From Pyropia yezoensis (Eukaryota > Rhodophyta > Bangiophyceae > Bangiales > Bangiaceae), in contig CM020618.1 in the NCBI GenBank assembly GCA_009829735.1, positions 20,135,346-20,199,345 of the forward strand: a stretch of 64,000 nucleotides of DNA, in the 5' to 3' direction. The notes below the pieces were generated by a model. That model had not been told where the DNA came from and ran no database searches. It saw only the letters and a program-made list of their open reading frames with translations. Shown piece after piece: positions 22,401 through 31,556 of the stretch (position 1 is the first letter of the stretch; each line of letters starts with the position of its first letter). The position numbers and the translations under genes were made by a program.

Positions 22401-23522
22401 TAGGGTGGCGTCCATCTTGCCCAGCTCTCCGGACCACAGGTGCCGATATTCCTGGAGAAGCTTCTCCAGTGCCTCTTTCAAGTCGGGAGGGACGTTTTCT
22501 TGGTTGACCTTCGGCATCCCGGGCGGTGCTTGTTCGGGCTTCGGAGTAGTACGGCCAGCCTGCTCTTGTTCCGGAGATACGTCTAAGGCCGTCAAGTTGG
22601 ATGCCAGCTCTTGTTGCAGGTTGAAGAGGTCTTCCTTGCTCATAGCGCGGGCGGACCCCCGGTAAGGCTCTGCTGTACCAACTCGAGTGCCCTTGGCGAG
22701 GGTTATTGGCTTCCGGCTCACGTTGACGATCAGCACCGAGAACGGGGTGTGCCTCTCCACCTTCTTGTGATGTCCGTGGGCTAGGTATAATCGGTGTTTC
22801 GCCAGAAATTCCTTGCGTCCGTAGATCAGGCATTGACCTGCAGTCCGGGTCGTGACTTGAACCTTGGTCGCCGAGCGAGGAGGTAGGAGCACCGGTTTGA
22901 TGAGGGTCAAGGTAGAGGGTGGGATGCGTTCCTTCTGGTTCTTGGCCACACGAACCTTGGTGTCCAGGTGCTCCAGCACTGGTGACACAAACCCATGGTT
23001 GAACTGCACCTTTCCTTCTCCGGGTAGGATGCTCTTGACATGCTGCTTCTGGAAGTCCCAGCCTAGGATGAGGGGGACTGATAAGGTCTTGACTACTAGA
23101 AAGGGAAAAAGCATTGGTTCATTGTTGACATAGATGGCGACGGGAAGACGGCCAAGCGGTCGTAGGGTTTGACCTGATGCGTCTACAATATGGGTTCTGG
23201 TAGGCGCTCTCCAGGCATGTCGACGCCAGCCTGGAGGTAACAGGTTCTCAGTGATGACGCTTGGTCCGGCTCCCGTGTCGACCACCGGCGTAACAGCTTG
23301 GGGGAGGCTATCCCCCACACGCATACGAGCATTAATCTTGAGGTTTTCCTTACGCAGGACGAGCAAGGTCCCCTTGAACAAACAGGGTGTCCAGGCGGCT
23401 ACCGGTTGAGCAGGTAACTGCCGTCCTTTCTCCCGGCACGCAAGGGGAGAACAGGTAGAAGTACCCTGCCGTTGGAGATTCGGGAAGACACTTGGGGAGA
23501 GCGCCTGCCCTACTCGTTTCCC
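19422..23522 (-). CDS. pol: Ty3-type pol polyprotein of element B, intact
   Basis: Open for about 1366 codons from the -1 frameshift site. The domains run in the Ty3 order. Protease: PVVDTGAGPSVI at about 23255-23290. Reverse transcriptase: VVVVPKPGGHFRFCVDYRRLN, LPFGLTNAPATFQ and catalytic YLDDIIVFS (about 21903). RNase H: ETDACG, then TERECLAVVWA. Integrase: an HHCC finger (GHPGINRMY...CISCARN), then D in MDILGPLPE, D in LTDNGPQFAS and E in QTNGQVERF. The C-terminal segment LYLRVRWFGFNPADDTWEP resembles a chromodomain, which in chromoviruses steers integration to marked chromatin. Pol has no start codon of its own at the 5' end, so it should be made as a Gag-Pol fusion. No defects are seen, so this copy could be active. 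Confidence 0.93.
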   Translation of the reverse strand, partial: GKRVGQALSPSVFPNLQRQGTSTCSPLACREKGRQLPAQPVAAWTPCLFKGTLLVLRKENLKINARMRVGDSLPQAVTPVVDTGAGPSVITENLLPPGWRRHAWRAPTRTHIVDASGQTLRPLGRLPVAIYVNNEPMLFPFLVVKTLSVPLILGWDFQKQHVKSILPGEGKVQFNHGFVSPVLEHLDTKVRVAKNQKERIPPSTLTLIKPVLLPPRSATKVQVTTRTAGQCLIYGRKEFLAKHRLYLAHGHHKKVERHTPFSVLIVNVSRKPITLAKGTRVGTAEPYRGSARAMSKEDLFNLQQELASNLTALDVSPEQEQAGRTTPKPEQAPPGMPKVNQENVPPDLKEALEKLLQEYRHLWSGELGKMDATLHRIQLKPDAKPVHMQPYRAGSHRRDEIEKQVNKMLKMDVIEPSDGEWAFPVVVVPKPGGHFRFCVDYRRLNEMTVKDVYPIPRMDDCLDFLGDATLFSTLDCNAGYWQIPLADEDKDKTTFTCHMGLFRCKRLPFGLTNAPATFQRAIDIILSGLRWRTCLVYLDDIIVFSKTPAEHLEHLREVLALLSKAGVTLKAEKCHLFETEVEYLGHVLSPGELRVNEKNIKALRHARQPKTQTELKSFLGMCNVYRRFVRDYALIARPLTKLTSKKLPTQLPVFDEKQTAAFEELKKRLTTTPVLALPKREGQFVLETDACGVQVGCSLLQQQPDGHFLPIGYYSRVLTPAEKNYSTTERECLAVVWACFLLRPYLEGQEFLIRTDHASLRWLLCMDSSQGRVARWRLRLSEFKYKVCTRAGREHHCADTMSRLETPAADTGPIPEEIPCFILPNVGRGWHAPLYETPDAHQPVTIHRMLEAQLTDPQCLELRHQMDLNRNSRFSESTDGLLVRVSPFDGATQVYVPRSLRADILRLEHSSPQAGHPGINRMYSSMRRHYYWETMASDVHKCLEACISCARNRLSQRKKTSKLRLFPAAEPFASLSMDILGPLPETSSGNIYLLIICDRFSKFTRAIPLRTITALDVTSAFCEYWIAAYGPPDSVLTDNGPQFASLFFQGVCDLMGIKNLYTTTYHPQTNGQVERFNRTLVDMLRHYVEEHQEDWDELLAVLTLAYNSRVHRTTGVAPLDFVTPRRLTNFSLERIPDGHQPALKSGPKAKDEFLEQLKLLLPRVKESISKTQERYKRDYDKGVREKNKELGGGDWVFVDNHSKTRGKLDSKTDGPYEILNTDGWTFLLDVDGSPYRVSSDHVTRAPPPSQRDLTRRKRTAIPWLSPEEGREYVYVKFVDHAWRDGRLYLRVRWFGFNPADDTWEPSNRLPIADVCAYTRRNGIEGTPMARAGKILESDTEEDQEDGTNQDPRDETSSPATDAEQED

Positions 23523-25270
23523 GGATCCGAGGAGTCCTTAGAGGTTTCGGTCTCCAGGTCAAAGTCCGTAGGAGCTTCCCTTGCCAGAGCCTCCGTGATG
23601 CTCTGTAAGGTTGCCACTCGGATGGCATGTACCTGTGCCTTGTCCATCTTGGAGGGTGCCCGCCGGTCAGCCCAGTTGACCGCCTTTGCAAACACCAGTC
23701 CTTGACGCTTGAGTTTCTCCTGGAGATCCTTGGGAATGGTCGGGCACTGGTAGGACATATGATCCTCCTTCTGGCACAGCCAGCAAGACCGGAACCGCTG
23801 GTTCCTGATCTGCTTGGGGGCGACCAGGGAAGGTTGCTCCTTAGAAACGAAGCCGCCCCACTTGTCCCTTGACTCCATGGGTGAGGCCTCGCCAACTGCG
23901 AGTACCGGTACAGGGTTATCACCTCCCTTATACTTGTCGGGTCCGGGACGAACTCGCGACAACGGCTTGGGAGTTGATACCATAGGAGCCTGGAGGGCCT
24001 TGGCTTGCCGGTGCTTGCCCTGGGTGTAGGCCATCAACTGCTGGAAGGTATGTTCTTGATGTTCCTGGTTGTAGTTCTCCGCATCCACTTGAAGATATTC
24101 AGGAAGCCCCTCCGAGAAGATCATCTTGAGCCTGTCCTCAGGGTAAACGTTGCCACAAGCATCGCTCATCTCCCGGACACGACGGGCGAACGCCTCTGGA
24201 GTCTCTTGTCTCTCCATGGTTGCCCGGTTCAGCCTACCGACTGCCTTACGCAGGGAGTCCGCGTCTGCGTAGTTGGACAGGAGCCAGTTGACCGCCTCCG
24301 GATAACTCGCGACGGTACGTCCAACAATGTGCCCGGCAGAGTCTGGTAGAATCTGTGCAAACCGCTGTTCCGCTTCTCCGGTCATGAAGTTAACCAGGAG
24401 ATAGAGAGCCTTGCCCTCGGACACATCGTTGTCATTGCATGCCTTGACAAACCGGCGCAGGAAGGCAAAGATAAGCGCCGGTTTCTTCCCGGAAAACTTA
24501 GGATGTCCCCCAAAGCTCGGCTGCATTCGCCGGCTCAGGGATGCCATCTTCTTGGCCATCTTCCGGGTGTAACCTTGGTCTTGGTTCTCCAGCCGGTAGT
24601 TACCCCAATACGTGACCTTGTTCAGGGTGGCATCTCCCACTTGGTGGGCAGGGAAGTCGAACTCGACTAGCCTGCGCCGGGTAGGACCGGGAGATGCATC
24701 CCAGTCATATCCCTCCTCAGAGCTGGAGGAACTGGTCTCGCTGGTGCTAGAGCGACGGCGACGACGCCGACGCCTACGGCTGCTCCGGTTACCGGTCTTG
24801 GAGCTCCCCGCCCCATAGGACGCAAGGGGAGGAAAAGCTTGGCCGGCCCCAGGAGTCGAAGTCTCAGGAAGACCCGTAGAACCATTCATAGCGGTGCCTC
24901 TGGCACTGCCAGTGCCCACAGGAAGAGGTGTATACACCCAGCTGCCATGTGTGGGTCCAGGAGTAAACACACCAGGGGCTATCCCTGGAGGTTGAGGAGT
25001 AGAACCGACAGGAGGGAGACGTCTGCTGCGAGCGGACTCAAACGCCGTTGACCCCGGGGTGGCTCCCACAGGAGGAACAGCCGGAGGAACGGGAGCAGGC
25101 GGTACTTGGCCGCCTGTAGACTCCAGTCCACTACCGGATGTCACGCCCAGGTCTGCTTCACCCGTAGGGAGAACGCCGGGTTGGGCACCGTCCCCCGCGG
25201 TGACCAGGGATGCGTCAAGGGACGCGGGGTCTACCCCTTCGGGCACCGTCGTGCCAGGGAGGGTAGCCAT
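23510..25270 (-). CDS. gag: gag of element B, intact
   Basis: 586 codons from the ATG at 25268-25270 (MATLPGTTV) to the TAG at 23510. The N-terminal 150 residues are Pro/Gly/Thr-rich and disordered. An Arg-run and Ser-run follow, then the capsid-like core with KPALIFAFLRRFVKACND and MTGEAEQRFAQILPDS. A single zinc knuckle, CWLCQKEDHMSYQC (Cys-x2-Cys-x4-His-x4-Cys), lies near residue 490. The last codons carry the slippery site for pol expression. The FLRR-F-KAC-DN--SEG signature is shared with the gag of element C, so the two elements belong to related lineages. Confidence 0.92.
   Translation of the reverse strand: MATLPGTTVPEGVDPASLDASLVTAGDGAQPGVLPTGEADLGVTSGSGLESTGGQVPPAPVPPAVPPVGATPGSTAFESARSRRLPPVGSTPQPPGIAPGVFTPGPTHGSWVYTPLPVGTGSARGTAMNGSTGLPETSTPGAGQAFPPLASYGAGSSKTGNRSSRRRRRRRRRSSTSETSSSSSEEGYDWDASPGPTRRRLVEFDFPAHQVGDATLNKVTYWGNYRLENQDQGYTRKMAKKMASLSRRMQPSFGGHPKFSGKKPALIFAFLRRFVKACNDNDVSEGKALYLLVNFMTGEAEQRFAQILPDSAGHIVGRTVASYPEAVNWLLSNYADADSLRKAVGRLNRATMERQETPEAFARRVREMSDACGNVYPEDRLKMIFSEGLPEYLQVDAENYNQEHQEHTFQQLMAYTQGKHRQAKALQAPMVSTPKPLSRVRPGPDKYKGGDNPVPVLAVGEASPMESRDKWGGFVSKEQPSLVAPKQIRNQRFRSCWLCQKEDHMSYQCPTIPKDLQEKLKRQGLVFAKAVNWADRRAPSKMDKAQVHAIRVATLQSITEALAREAPTDFDLETETSKDSSDPGNE
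23516..23522 (-). promoter_or_regulatory. -1 ribosomal frameshift heptamer GGGAAAC, element B
   Basis: On the minus strand the end of gag reads CCG GGA AAC GAG TAG. G GGA AAC is a canonical X XXY YYZ slippery sequence in the gag frame, one sense codon before the stop. pol is in exactly the -1 frame and is open across the site. GC-rich sequence follows (GGGCAGGCGCTC then CCCC) that could form a stimulatory structure. Confidence 0.85.
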
Positions 25271-25458
25271 GTTGGTCTCTTGACAGCCACAGTCCAGTTA
25301 CCTGCGTGTCCAAAGATCGCAAGACCACAAGAGAGGGGTTGGAGAGCCAGGAATGGGGTTCCCGTGAACGGGTGCAAATAATTCCCAAACCACAGAAAAA
25401 GACAGAACAGGAACAACGCAACCGCTGCTCCCAAATGTCTCTTCTCAAACACTCCAAT

Positions 25459-25475
25459 CCCCTGCTGCTCCACCA
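25459..25475 (-). promoter_or_regulatory. Primer binding site of element B
   Basis: Four bases after the 5' LTR end, the minus strand reads TGGTGGAGCAGCAGGGG. It begins with TGG, complementary to a tRNA CCA end. The implied tRNA 3' end is CUGCUCCA-CCA, with U at position 70 and A73, which fits tRNA-Ala (G3-U70). Element C has almost the same site. Confidence 0.65.
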
Positions 25476-25479
25476 AATA

Positions 25480-26051
25480 TGTGGTATAAAACTCGATCCT
25501 CTCAGACACGTGTCAATATCCCTCGGGGGAAAGGGACAGGTAACGCAGAAAGGGGAACTACGAGAATGGTATGCCTGTTGCCTCACGTGCCTGCTCGCAG
25601 AGCAAACAGATACGCACGGTAGTGCACACGGGGAAGAGGAAAGCAAACGCGCAGTTGTCTTTTTCCCTGAGGGCGCGGGCCGAGGGCGCCTCGCTGTCCC
25701 TCTTAACGTGCATCTGGGGGAACCCCGGCACGTTGGCCCGGTAGCCCCCCCATAACCCCGAGTGGCCCCGACCCGAGTCTAACCTCGTCAGGTCGGGGGC
25801 CACTATCACTACTAATTCTATTCCCACTCACTAATCTCACACTCAAATTCTCTCAAATCAAGTCCCTCACAAATATGCAAAAACACATCAGAAATCCCTC
25901 TCTCGCGTGTGGATAGCGTAGTCCACCGCATCCCAGTGCCGGGCACGGGCCACGGCCGCCAACCATCGCCACACGGCGGGCGTGTTCTGGCACCTGGTGC
26001 CCTCTGGTTGCAGTCCCGGGTCGGCGCCAAGTCGGGGCCAGGGATGCTACA
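25480..26051 (-). repeat. 5' LTR of element B
   Basis: 572 bp, the same as 8826-9397. In element orientation it starts TGTAG and ends CCACA, and it is followed by the primer site and gag. The sense promoter should lie here; I could not place a convincing TATA box in the sense direction. Confidence 0.93.
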
Positions 26052-26056
26052 GGAAC

Positions 26057-26090
26057 GGCGGCGATAGCGACGAAGGCGGCGGCAGCGGCA

Positions 26091-26139
<49 letters not shown>

Positions 26140-26935
26140 AGGCAGCGCCGGGCGGGGAGCCGCCAGCTGGAGTAGCTCGCGGCGGCGGTGGTGGGGCAGC
26201 GGCCAGCCGATGGCCAGCCCGCGGCGGCGGCAGCGGCGGGGTGCAGGCAGGGACGAGCCGGCGGAGGCAGCCGCGGCAGTGGCGGCGCCACCAGCGCCGG
26301 CGACGGCGCCGGGCGAACAGAGACTAGCCGGCGGTGGCGGCGGCCGCGGCGGCGGCGACGGCGGCGGCAGCCGCGGCGGTAAGTGTAGCGGCTGCGGCGG
26401 TAGCGGCGGCAGCGGCGACGGCGGCAGCTGCGGCGGCAGCCCCGATAGGCGGAGAGTGGCAAGCTGGTGGGGCTGGCGGCGGCGGCCGCAGCGGCGACGG
26501 GCTGACTTCAGCCAGCCGACGGCCAGCCGGCGGCGGCGGTTGTGGTGGGGGGTGGACAGGGACCAGCCGGCGGCGGCGGCTGCGGCGATGGCCTCGCCGC
26601 CGCTGCCGCCGGGCGAGCAGCAAAGAGCCGGTCGCGGAGGCGGCGGCGGCGGTGGCGGCCGTAGCGGCGGCGGCGGCGGCGGCAAGCGGGCGGGCAGCAG
26701 CTGGGGGGCCCTTGACAGCTGGCCGCAGTGCTGGCGGCGGCCGGCCGGGAGCGGTCGCGGTGGAAGGGCGGCTGCCAGCCGGCGGCGGCAGCGGCCGGGG
26801 GCTCGTAGCCAGCCGGCAGCGGCGGTGGCGGCAGCGGCAGCCTGCGGTGGCTATCCGGTGGCCTCGGCGGCAGCGGGGGGGGCAACGCCGATTCGGTGGG
26901 CGGCAGGAGTCGTGTCGGTGGCGACAGAGTAGGGA
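26057..26935. repeat. GGC/CGG-rich low-complexity array
   Basis: Nearly pure GGC, AGC and GCC triplets with a recurring CCAGCCGGCGGCGGC core (near 26210, 26515, 26560, 26775 and 26808). The same core occurs left of element B at about 8715, so element B split one array. Several frames are open on both strands, giving Gly-, Ala-, Arg- or Pro-rich translations. None looks like a real protein. Confidence 0.85.
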
Positions 26936-27184
26936 ACAGTAGGGGACAAGGGTCCACTTGGTGGCGACAGAGTTGGGGGCAGGTGTGTCTACAATTGTGT
27001 GATGCCTCCCGAGTTGCTCACGGCAATTACAACATCGGAGGCTTAAGGCCTTCAACTGCATCTCCGCATTTGTAAAAGGCAACGAACCGGCTGGACAAAC
27101 CAGTTGACACGTACAAAAACTCTCAACCGACCTGGCAGCCGCTCCGGCGCGTGCTAAGCACCTCAATCCATTGGCGAGAGATGA

Positions 27185-27237
27185 GCGGCTCCTGGCCTGT
27201 CGCTAGTGGCGGTCACTAGCGACAGGCCAGCAGCCGC
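27185..27237. repeat. 53-bp near-perfect hairpin
   Basis: A 24-bp inverted repeat with one mismatch around a 5-nt loop (GCGGT at 27209-27213). The inner 17 bp (CTGGCCTGTCGCTAGTG and its complement) are perfect. Confidence 0.85.
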
Positions 27238-27404
27238 CCGTGGTGGGCGAGGCCCGACTAGGATACCCAATGAGACACTTGGGTTACTAGATTTATCCGG
27301 CATCGTTGGTCGTGCGTTGTACATGGGCCAAGCACGAGAACCGAAAAGACTGCTCGGACGAGTGCACGATGGCATGGCATCGCCACACGGTCAGCCGACC
27401 TATA

Positions 27405-27519
27405 GTGCTTCCTGTAAAAAATGGATGTTGACGGTGCGTGAAGGTGATGAAAATCGCTGTCTGAACCAATGGATCCCTCACCTCACGTCCCTTCAGCATC
27501 CACGTTTTACAGGAAGCAC
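27405..27519. mobile_element. MITE-like 115-bp inverted-repeat element
   Basis: It starts GTGCTTCCTGTAAAA and ends with the exact complement. Pairing continues imperfectly for about 45 bp on each side, so most of the element folds into one hairpin. No clean target duplication was found. A non-autonomous DNA transposon or a small-RNA hairpin are both possible. Confidence 0.55.
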
Positions 27520-28057
27520 AGTATGCTGCTGACATGGATGGAATTGCTGTCCGAAGGTAGAATGGTGCACGAATTCTCCTCGTGAGGTGTCAATTCTCCC
27601 CGAGGCCCACGTGCCTCTGGTGCGAGTAGTATCTCGTGAGAAGGGGCCCCACATGTCTGCTGTAAATTCGGGATCCTGATAATCGCTTGTGTGGGTCCCC
27701 AGCACCCCGTCCGGGCCACATAGTTGAAATCGAATGAACAACAACTCCCCGCCTGGATTGCTTTGAATGGGGGTCCCCGACGCTCGGAATGAAGCTCGCT
27801 CACCCCATGGTAAATGCGCTTTGGCTGAGTACGAGTGCTCCTAGGCAATTCTATTCGTTAGCTCGCACTCGCTAGCTACTGCGCACAGCTAGCTAGCTCA
27901 TGTCACATTCGCCGACGCCCGCTGTACGCCATGTGACACGCTTAGCCCGCATCACACATGGTGACGCGGTGGTGCACCGCTCCAGGCCCCCCCCCAGCTG
28001 CGGCACACCGCCGCCGCGTTTTCGGGGCCGGTTGCAGCCGCTCATCGCTGCCCGCCC

Positions 28058-28541
28058 TGTGGCAGGAACCCGCTCATAGTAACCCCCACCAAGTTGGTGG
28101 CCACGGTGAGGGTGCCTCTCGCAACGTTGAGAACCGGAAGAAGTGCAAGGCGCACCCACGCTGTCCCTGCTGTGGGGCAAACCCCCCACCACAAAACAAG
28201 AGGATGGTGTGTGGGCCAACAGTTTCTTGGTCGGGACGGGGAAGCGAGGCCAAGCCCCGCTGTCCCTCCCCTTATCCCCCCAGGGTCCCATCAGAATCTC
28301 GCCACTCATAATCTCCCACCCCAGCACCTGCCCACCGGGCCACACGAAAATTCAAGACGATAAAATGCAGAGAACCCTCAAATCCATGTTGGATTCACTA
28401 TCCAGCAGTGTCCCTGACTTAGGGAACCCAAGTTCCCGACTTATTCGGGATCAAATGCAAAGGGAGAAACGGGTCAGACCAGTTGTCTCCCGCCCCAGTA
28501 TGGCGCGCCCTGCCCCCCTGCGTGGGGCCAGTTCTGCCACA
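28058..28541 (-). repeat. Diverged C-family 3' LTR (element C')
   Basis: 484 bp starting TGTGGCAGGAACC and ending TGCCACA, clearly alignable along its length with the LTR of element C but with many differences. Directly right of it the minus strand reads AAGGAGAGGGCAG, a polypurine tract. It is therefore a 3' LTR in the same orientation as element C, from an older relative. Confidence 0.8.
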
Positions 28542-28877
28542 CTGCCCTCTCCTTAGTTCCGACCGACCCGGTCGGACCTGAGAAGGGGTATCAAAGCGCG
28601 TGTTGCACTCGCCGGGGGCGCAACTCGCTGTCCCGTCACCTCGACGTGGAGGCGGTCACGTCGACCGCCCTTCTCCTCAAGCTCGCCCACTTGGTAGCTT
28701 GCACTCACCTTCTCACGACTTTCCACATCCACCACAACCACTTATCTCCCTCACCTCACCCCGGGCCACCCCACGCTGGGGAGGCCCCCCGTCTACCCAC
28801 GATCCAGGTCCCCCTCAACTGGAGGTGAGCCTCGGGCAGTTGCGACCGAGTTGCCTCTCCCTATCTTGGAGAGAGTC

Positions 28878-30617
28878 ATGGTGTACTCCGGGGTGGAGTC
28901 TGACTCCCTGGACGAGCGCATGGAGGACGCGCCCCGCGTCGTAGCAGCCGTCGAGACTTCCGGCGGGAGCTTCGCGGTTGCCCCGGGTGATGGGATGCCT
29001 GCGCCACCCGACTCTGGGTTGGCGGCGGGCTCTCCCCCGGAGGCAGGCCCTGTTACTGCACGGGAGGCCCTGGGGAGGTGGTTCTACCCACCCTGGCCCC
29101 TGTAAGAAAAGGGCTTGACGATTATCCGCTGCGGCCGAGTCGGCACAGCGATGAATCGCATCTGGAGGCTCCTCCGGGAGACGTTCCCCCGTAGGGTCGG
29201 GTTCCCTCCCGACTTCAAGACGGACCAGTTTGCCTTCCTTGACGACGAAGAGGTCGAAGACGTGCAGCGGGTCAAGAACTTGTTGACCCGCGGGGGTACC
29301 ACCGAGGGCCCCGGCGACGTACCGAACTTCACGTGGGACGCGGTGGCAACTCACCCCCCGTTCCTCCGTACCTCCGATCCACACGTCATTCACTTCGACG
29401 TGCGGATGGAGAATGACATCCGACGAGGTCCCTACCTGGTGAACTCGGCTCAACTTGTATTTTCACAACAAGCGCCGGTGAACAAGGAGTTACTCTACCC
29501 CAAGAAGCCCGAGTGGTGGCCTCAAGTTGAGCTCCTCTATGGGTTCCCCGCGCTACTACCGCGGTTGGTGGATCACTTTGGTTCCATCATGATGACGGCT
29601 AGCCCGGACCACCTAGTTATTGCCATGTTGGCGACACTCTGGATCCTCGAGGTCATATCGACCTGGGTGGCCTGCGCCCAGAGACGCGTGATACTCTGGC
29701 ACCTCCCGCCCCGCCCGATCCAAGGTTTAGAGCAGCTCACCCCTCTGCAAGTTGCTGAGGGGTGCTCTTCGGGTCAGCTCACTCTACTCGAGGAGATGTT
29801 GAAGCTCCACCAGCTCATCGAGTGGGAGAGCATCGAGCACAGGTTGCGCCGACCTTCCTGTGGGCCCAAGGACGACGGCACACTTCGCCAGTTCGTCTGG
29901 GTCAGCCGTAAACTTCACGACGGCCCCGTGGTACTCAAAGAGGGGTTGGGCATCGGGGACTACCCGTATGCCGCAGGGGTGGAGCGCCACACTGCGCCCC
30001 CCCCGTACAAGGAGACGGTGGTGGGAGCAGCGACTCACCAAGAGTACCTGGCGCAAGGCGCTTCGGCGGCCCCAACTCGGGGTCCCGGGTACCCTCGGGC
30101 TCCGCCGAGTCGGCGAGCCCCTCCTCGGCCGCATCCCCTACTTGCCGACGAGACCGCGACCGCCGACGCGGCTGCCACGCCCGCGCTCGGCGCGTCGCCC
30201 GCCATCGCCGCGTCGCTTACTATCTCCGTCAGCGCCAACGCTAACTCCCCCACCGCCGTCGCGGCGCGGCGCGTCACGCCTTCGGCGGCGACCGCCTCGG
30301 CGGTGGAGTCGAGGTGGCCGTGCACGGAGGCGACGGCGGCGACAAAGTTATCGGCCGCCGCGGCGGCCGACGCCGGCGCTGCCACCGCATGCGCCGCCAC
30401 CTCTTCCGAGGTGACCCGCCGCCGTCGTCGGTGCATCAGCCACTTTAATCGCGGCAGTCGCCGCCATGGTGTCCTTGGCGACGGCCCTTCCGCGTGCCGC
30501 CGTCGTGGCGGTCGCGTCGAGCGCCGCCGCCCTCGCCGCCGCCGCCGCCGCGTCCGCTTAGTCGATGACGGGTGCCGGCGGGGCCGGTCGTCGCCGGCCA
30601 GGCGCGGCGGACCCTAG
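28878..30617 (+). pseudogene. Convergent ORF of element C', nonsense and chimeric 3' end
   Basis: From MVYSGVESDSLDERMED this matches the convergent ORF of element C, including QFAFLDDEEVEDVQR, YPKKPEWWPQVE and PDHLVIAMLATLW. Codon 29103-29105 is TAA where element C has TAT. The frame then stays open to 30617, but similarity fades near 30130. The last 160 codons are Ala/Arg-rich and unrelated. The minus-strand frame there (30035-30436) is Ala-rich and coiled-coil-like, so the remnant may be joined to a piece of another gene. No gag or pol of C' was found. Confidence 0.75.
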
Positions 30618-30748
30618 AGCAGCTTCATCGTCGACGGAAAAAGGTGGTCGCTGGGGAGGGCGGCAGAAGCCGGGCGGGAGGGGGGGACGCGAATGAGGAG
30701 GTCGAGACAAGGGCAGCATCGAGGGACGGATGCGAGGAGCAGGGCCAC

Positions 30749-31217
30749 TGTGGCAAAAACCACTCGCACACGCGACACCCAAGTTGGGGCGGTGCACAAG
30801 GGCTGCCTCCCGTGTCGGGGGAACCGGAAGAAGTGCAAGTCGCACACACTCTGTCCCTGTTGTGGGGCAATCCCCTCACTGACAAACAAGAAGATGGTGT
30901 GTGGTCCAACAGTTTCTTGGTCGGGACGGGGACGCAGGGCCAAGCCCCGCTGTCCCTCCCCTTATCCCCCCAGGGTCCCCTCAGAATCTCGCCACTCAGA
31001 ATCTCCCACCCCAGCACCTGCCCACCGGGCCACACGAAAATTCAAGACGATAAATGCAGAAAACCCTCAAATCCAAGTTGGATTTACTACTAAGCTAACT
31101 ATCCCAAACTTAGGGAATACGGACCCAAATGCAGGGGGAGGAACGGATCAGGCTAGTGGCCTGCCGCCCCTTGCATGGCACGTGTTGCCCCCCTACCTGG
31201 GGGTCAATACTGCCACA
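30749..31217 (-). repeat. 3' LTR of element C
   Basis: 469 bp, starting TGTGGC and ending GCCACA on the plus strand, so its ends form a perfect 6-bp inverted repeat. It matches the split LTR at 43198-45484. Confidence 0.93.
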
Positions 31218-31232
31218 CTCCCCTCTCCTCAG
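31218..31232 (-). promoter_or_regulatory. Polypurine tract of element C
   Basis: On the minus strand GAGGAGAGGGGAG lies directly before the 3' LTR, as expected for second-strand priming. Confidence 0.75.
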
Positions 31233-31556
31233 TTCCGACCGACCCGGTCGGCCCTGTGAGGGGGTGCGTAAACGCACGTCTCGGCGTTGGGGGCGCGACT
31301 TGCTGTCCCCCCCTCGAGTACGTAACGCGGATGTGGAGGCGGTCACGTTGACCGCCCCTCTCCTCAAGCTTGCCCACTCGGCAGCTTGCTCTCCCCGGCT
31401 CGCACTTCACCATCACCACCACATGCCCTTCACCTTCGCCTGGGCCGCCCCACGCTGGGGAGGCCACCCGTCTACCCACGATCCGAGTCCCCCTCAACTC
31501 GAGGCGGGTCTCGTGCCGCTGTAGCCAGGGCGTCTCTCCCGAACTTGGGGAGAGCC

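Larger units (their letters stand above)
8821..26056 (-). mobile_element. Ty3-type LTR retrotransposon B with GGAAC target duplication
   Basis: The element (8826-26051) is bounded by two 572-bp LTRs. Immediately outside are GGAAC at 8821-8825 and GGAAC at 26052-26056, a 5-bp target site duplication. The left and right flanks are the same kind of GGC-rich array, so one insertion event is supported. Coding order on the minus strand is 5' LTR (25480-26051), primer site, gag, pol (protease, RT, RNase H, integrase, chromodomain-like end), polypurine tract, 3' LTR (8826-9397). A convergent plus-strand ORF sits between pol and the 3' LTR. The inside contains a 500-N gap and a 7.1-kb near-identical duplication, probably an assembly artefact. 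Removing one copy gives about 9.6 kb. LTR identity suggests a very recent insertion. Confidence 0.93.
26936..28057. other. Spacer with two hairpin repeats, no gene seen
   Basis: No open frame with a recognisable domain. It contains the near-perfect hairpin at 27185-27237 and a MITE-like inverted repeat at 27405-27519 (listed separately), plus short AGCTAGCT-type palindromes near 27880-27900. Confidence 0.4.

Noticed and set aside
10574..25247. Genuine tandem duplication or two adjacent element B copies
   Set aside because: There are only two LTRs and one target duplication, the gap is a round 500 N, and errors increase towards it. A contig overlap is simpler.
26057..26935. Long open frames on both strands giving Gly-, Ala- or Pro-rich proteins
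   Set aside because: They arise from GGC/AGC triplet repetition in all frames, with no non-repetitive segment, start context or homologue.
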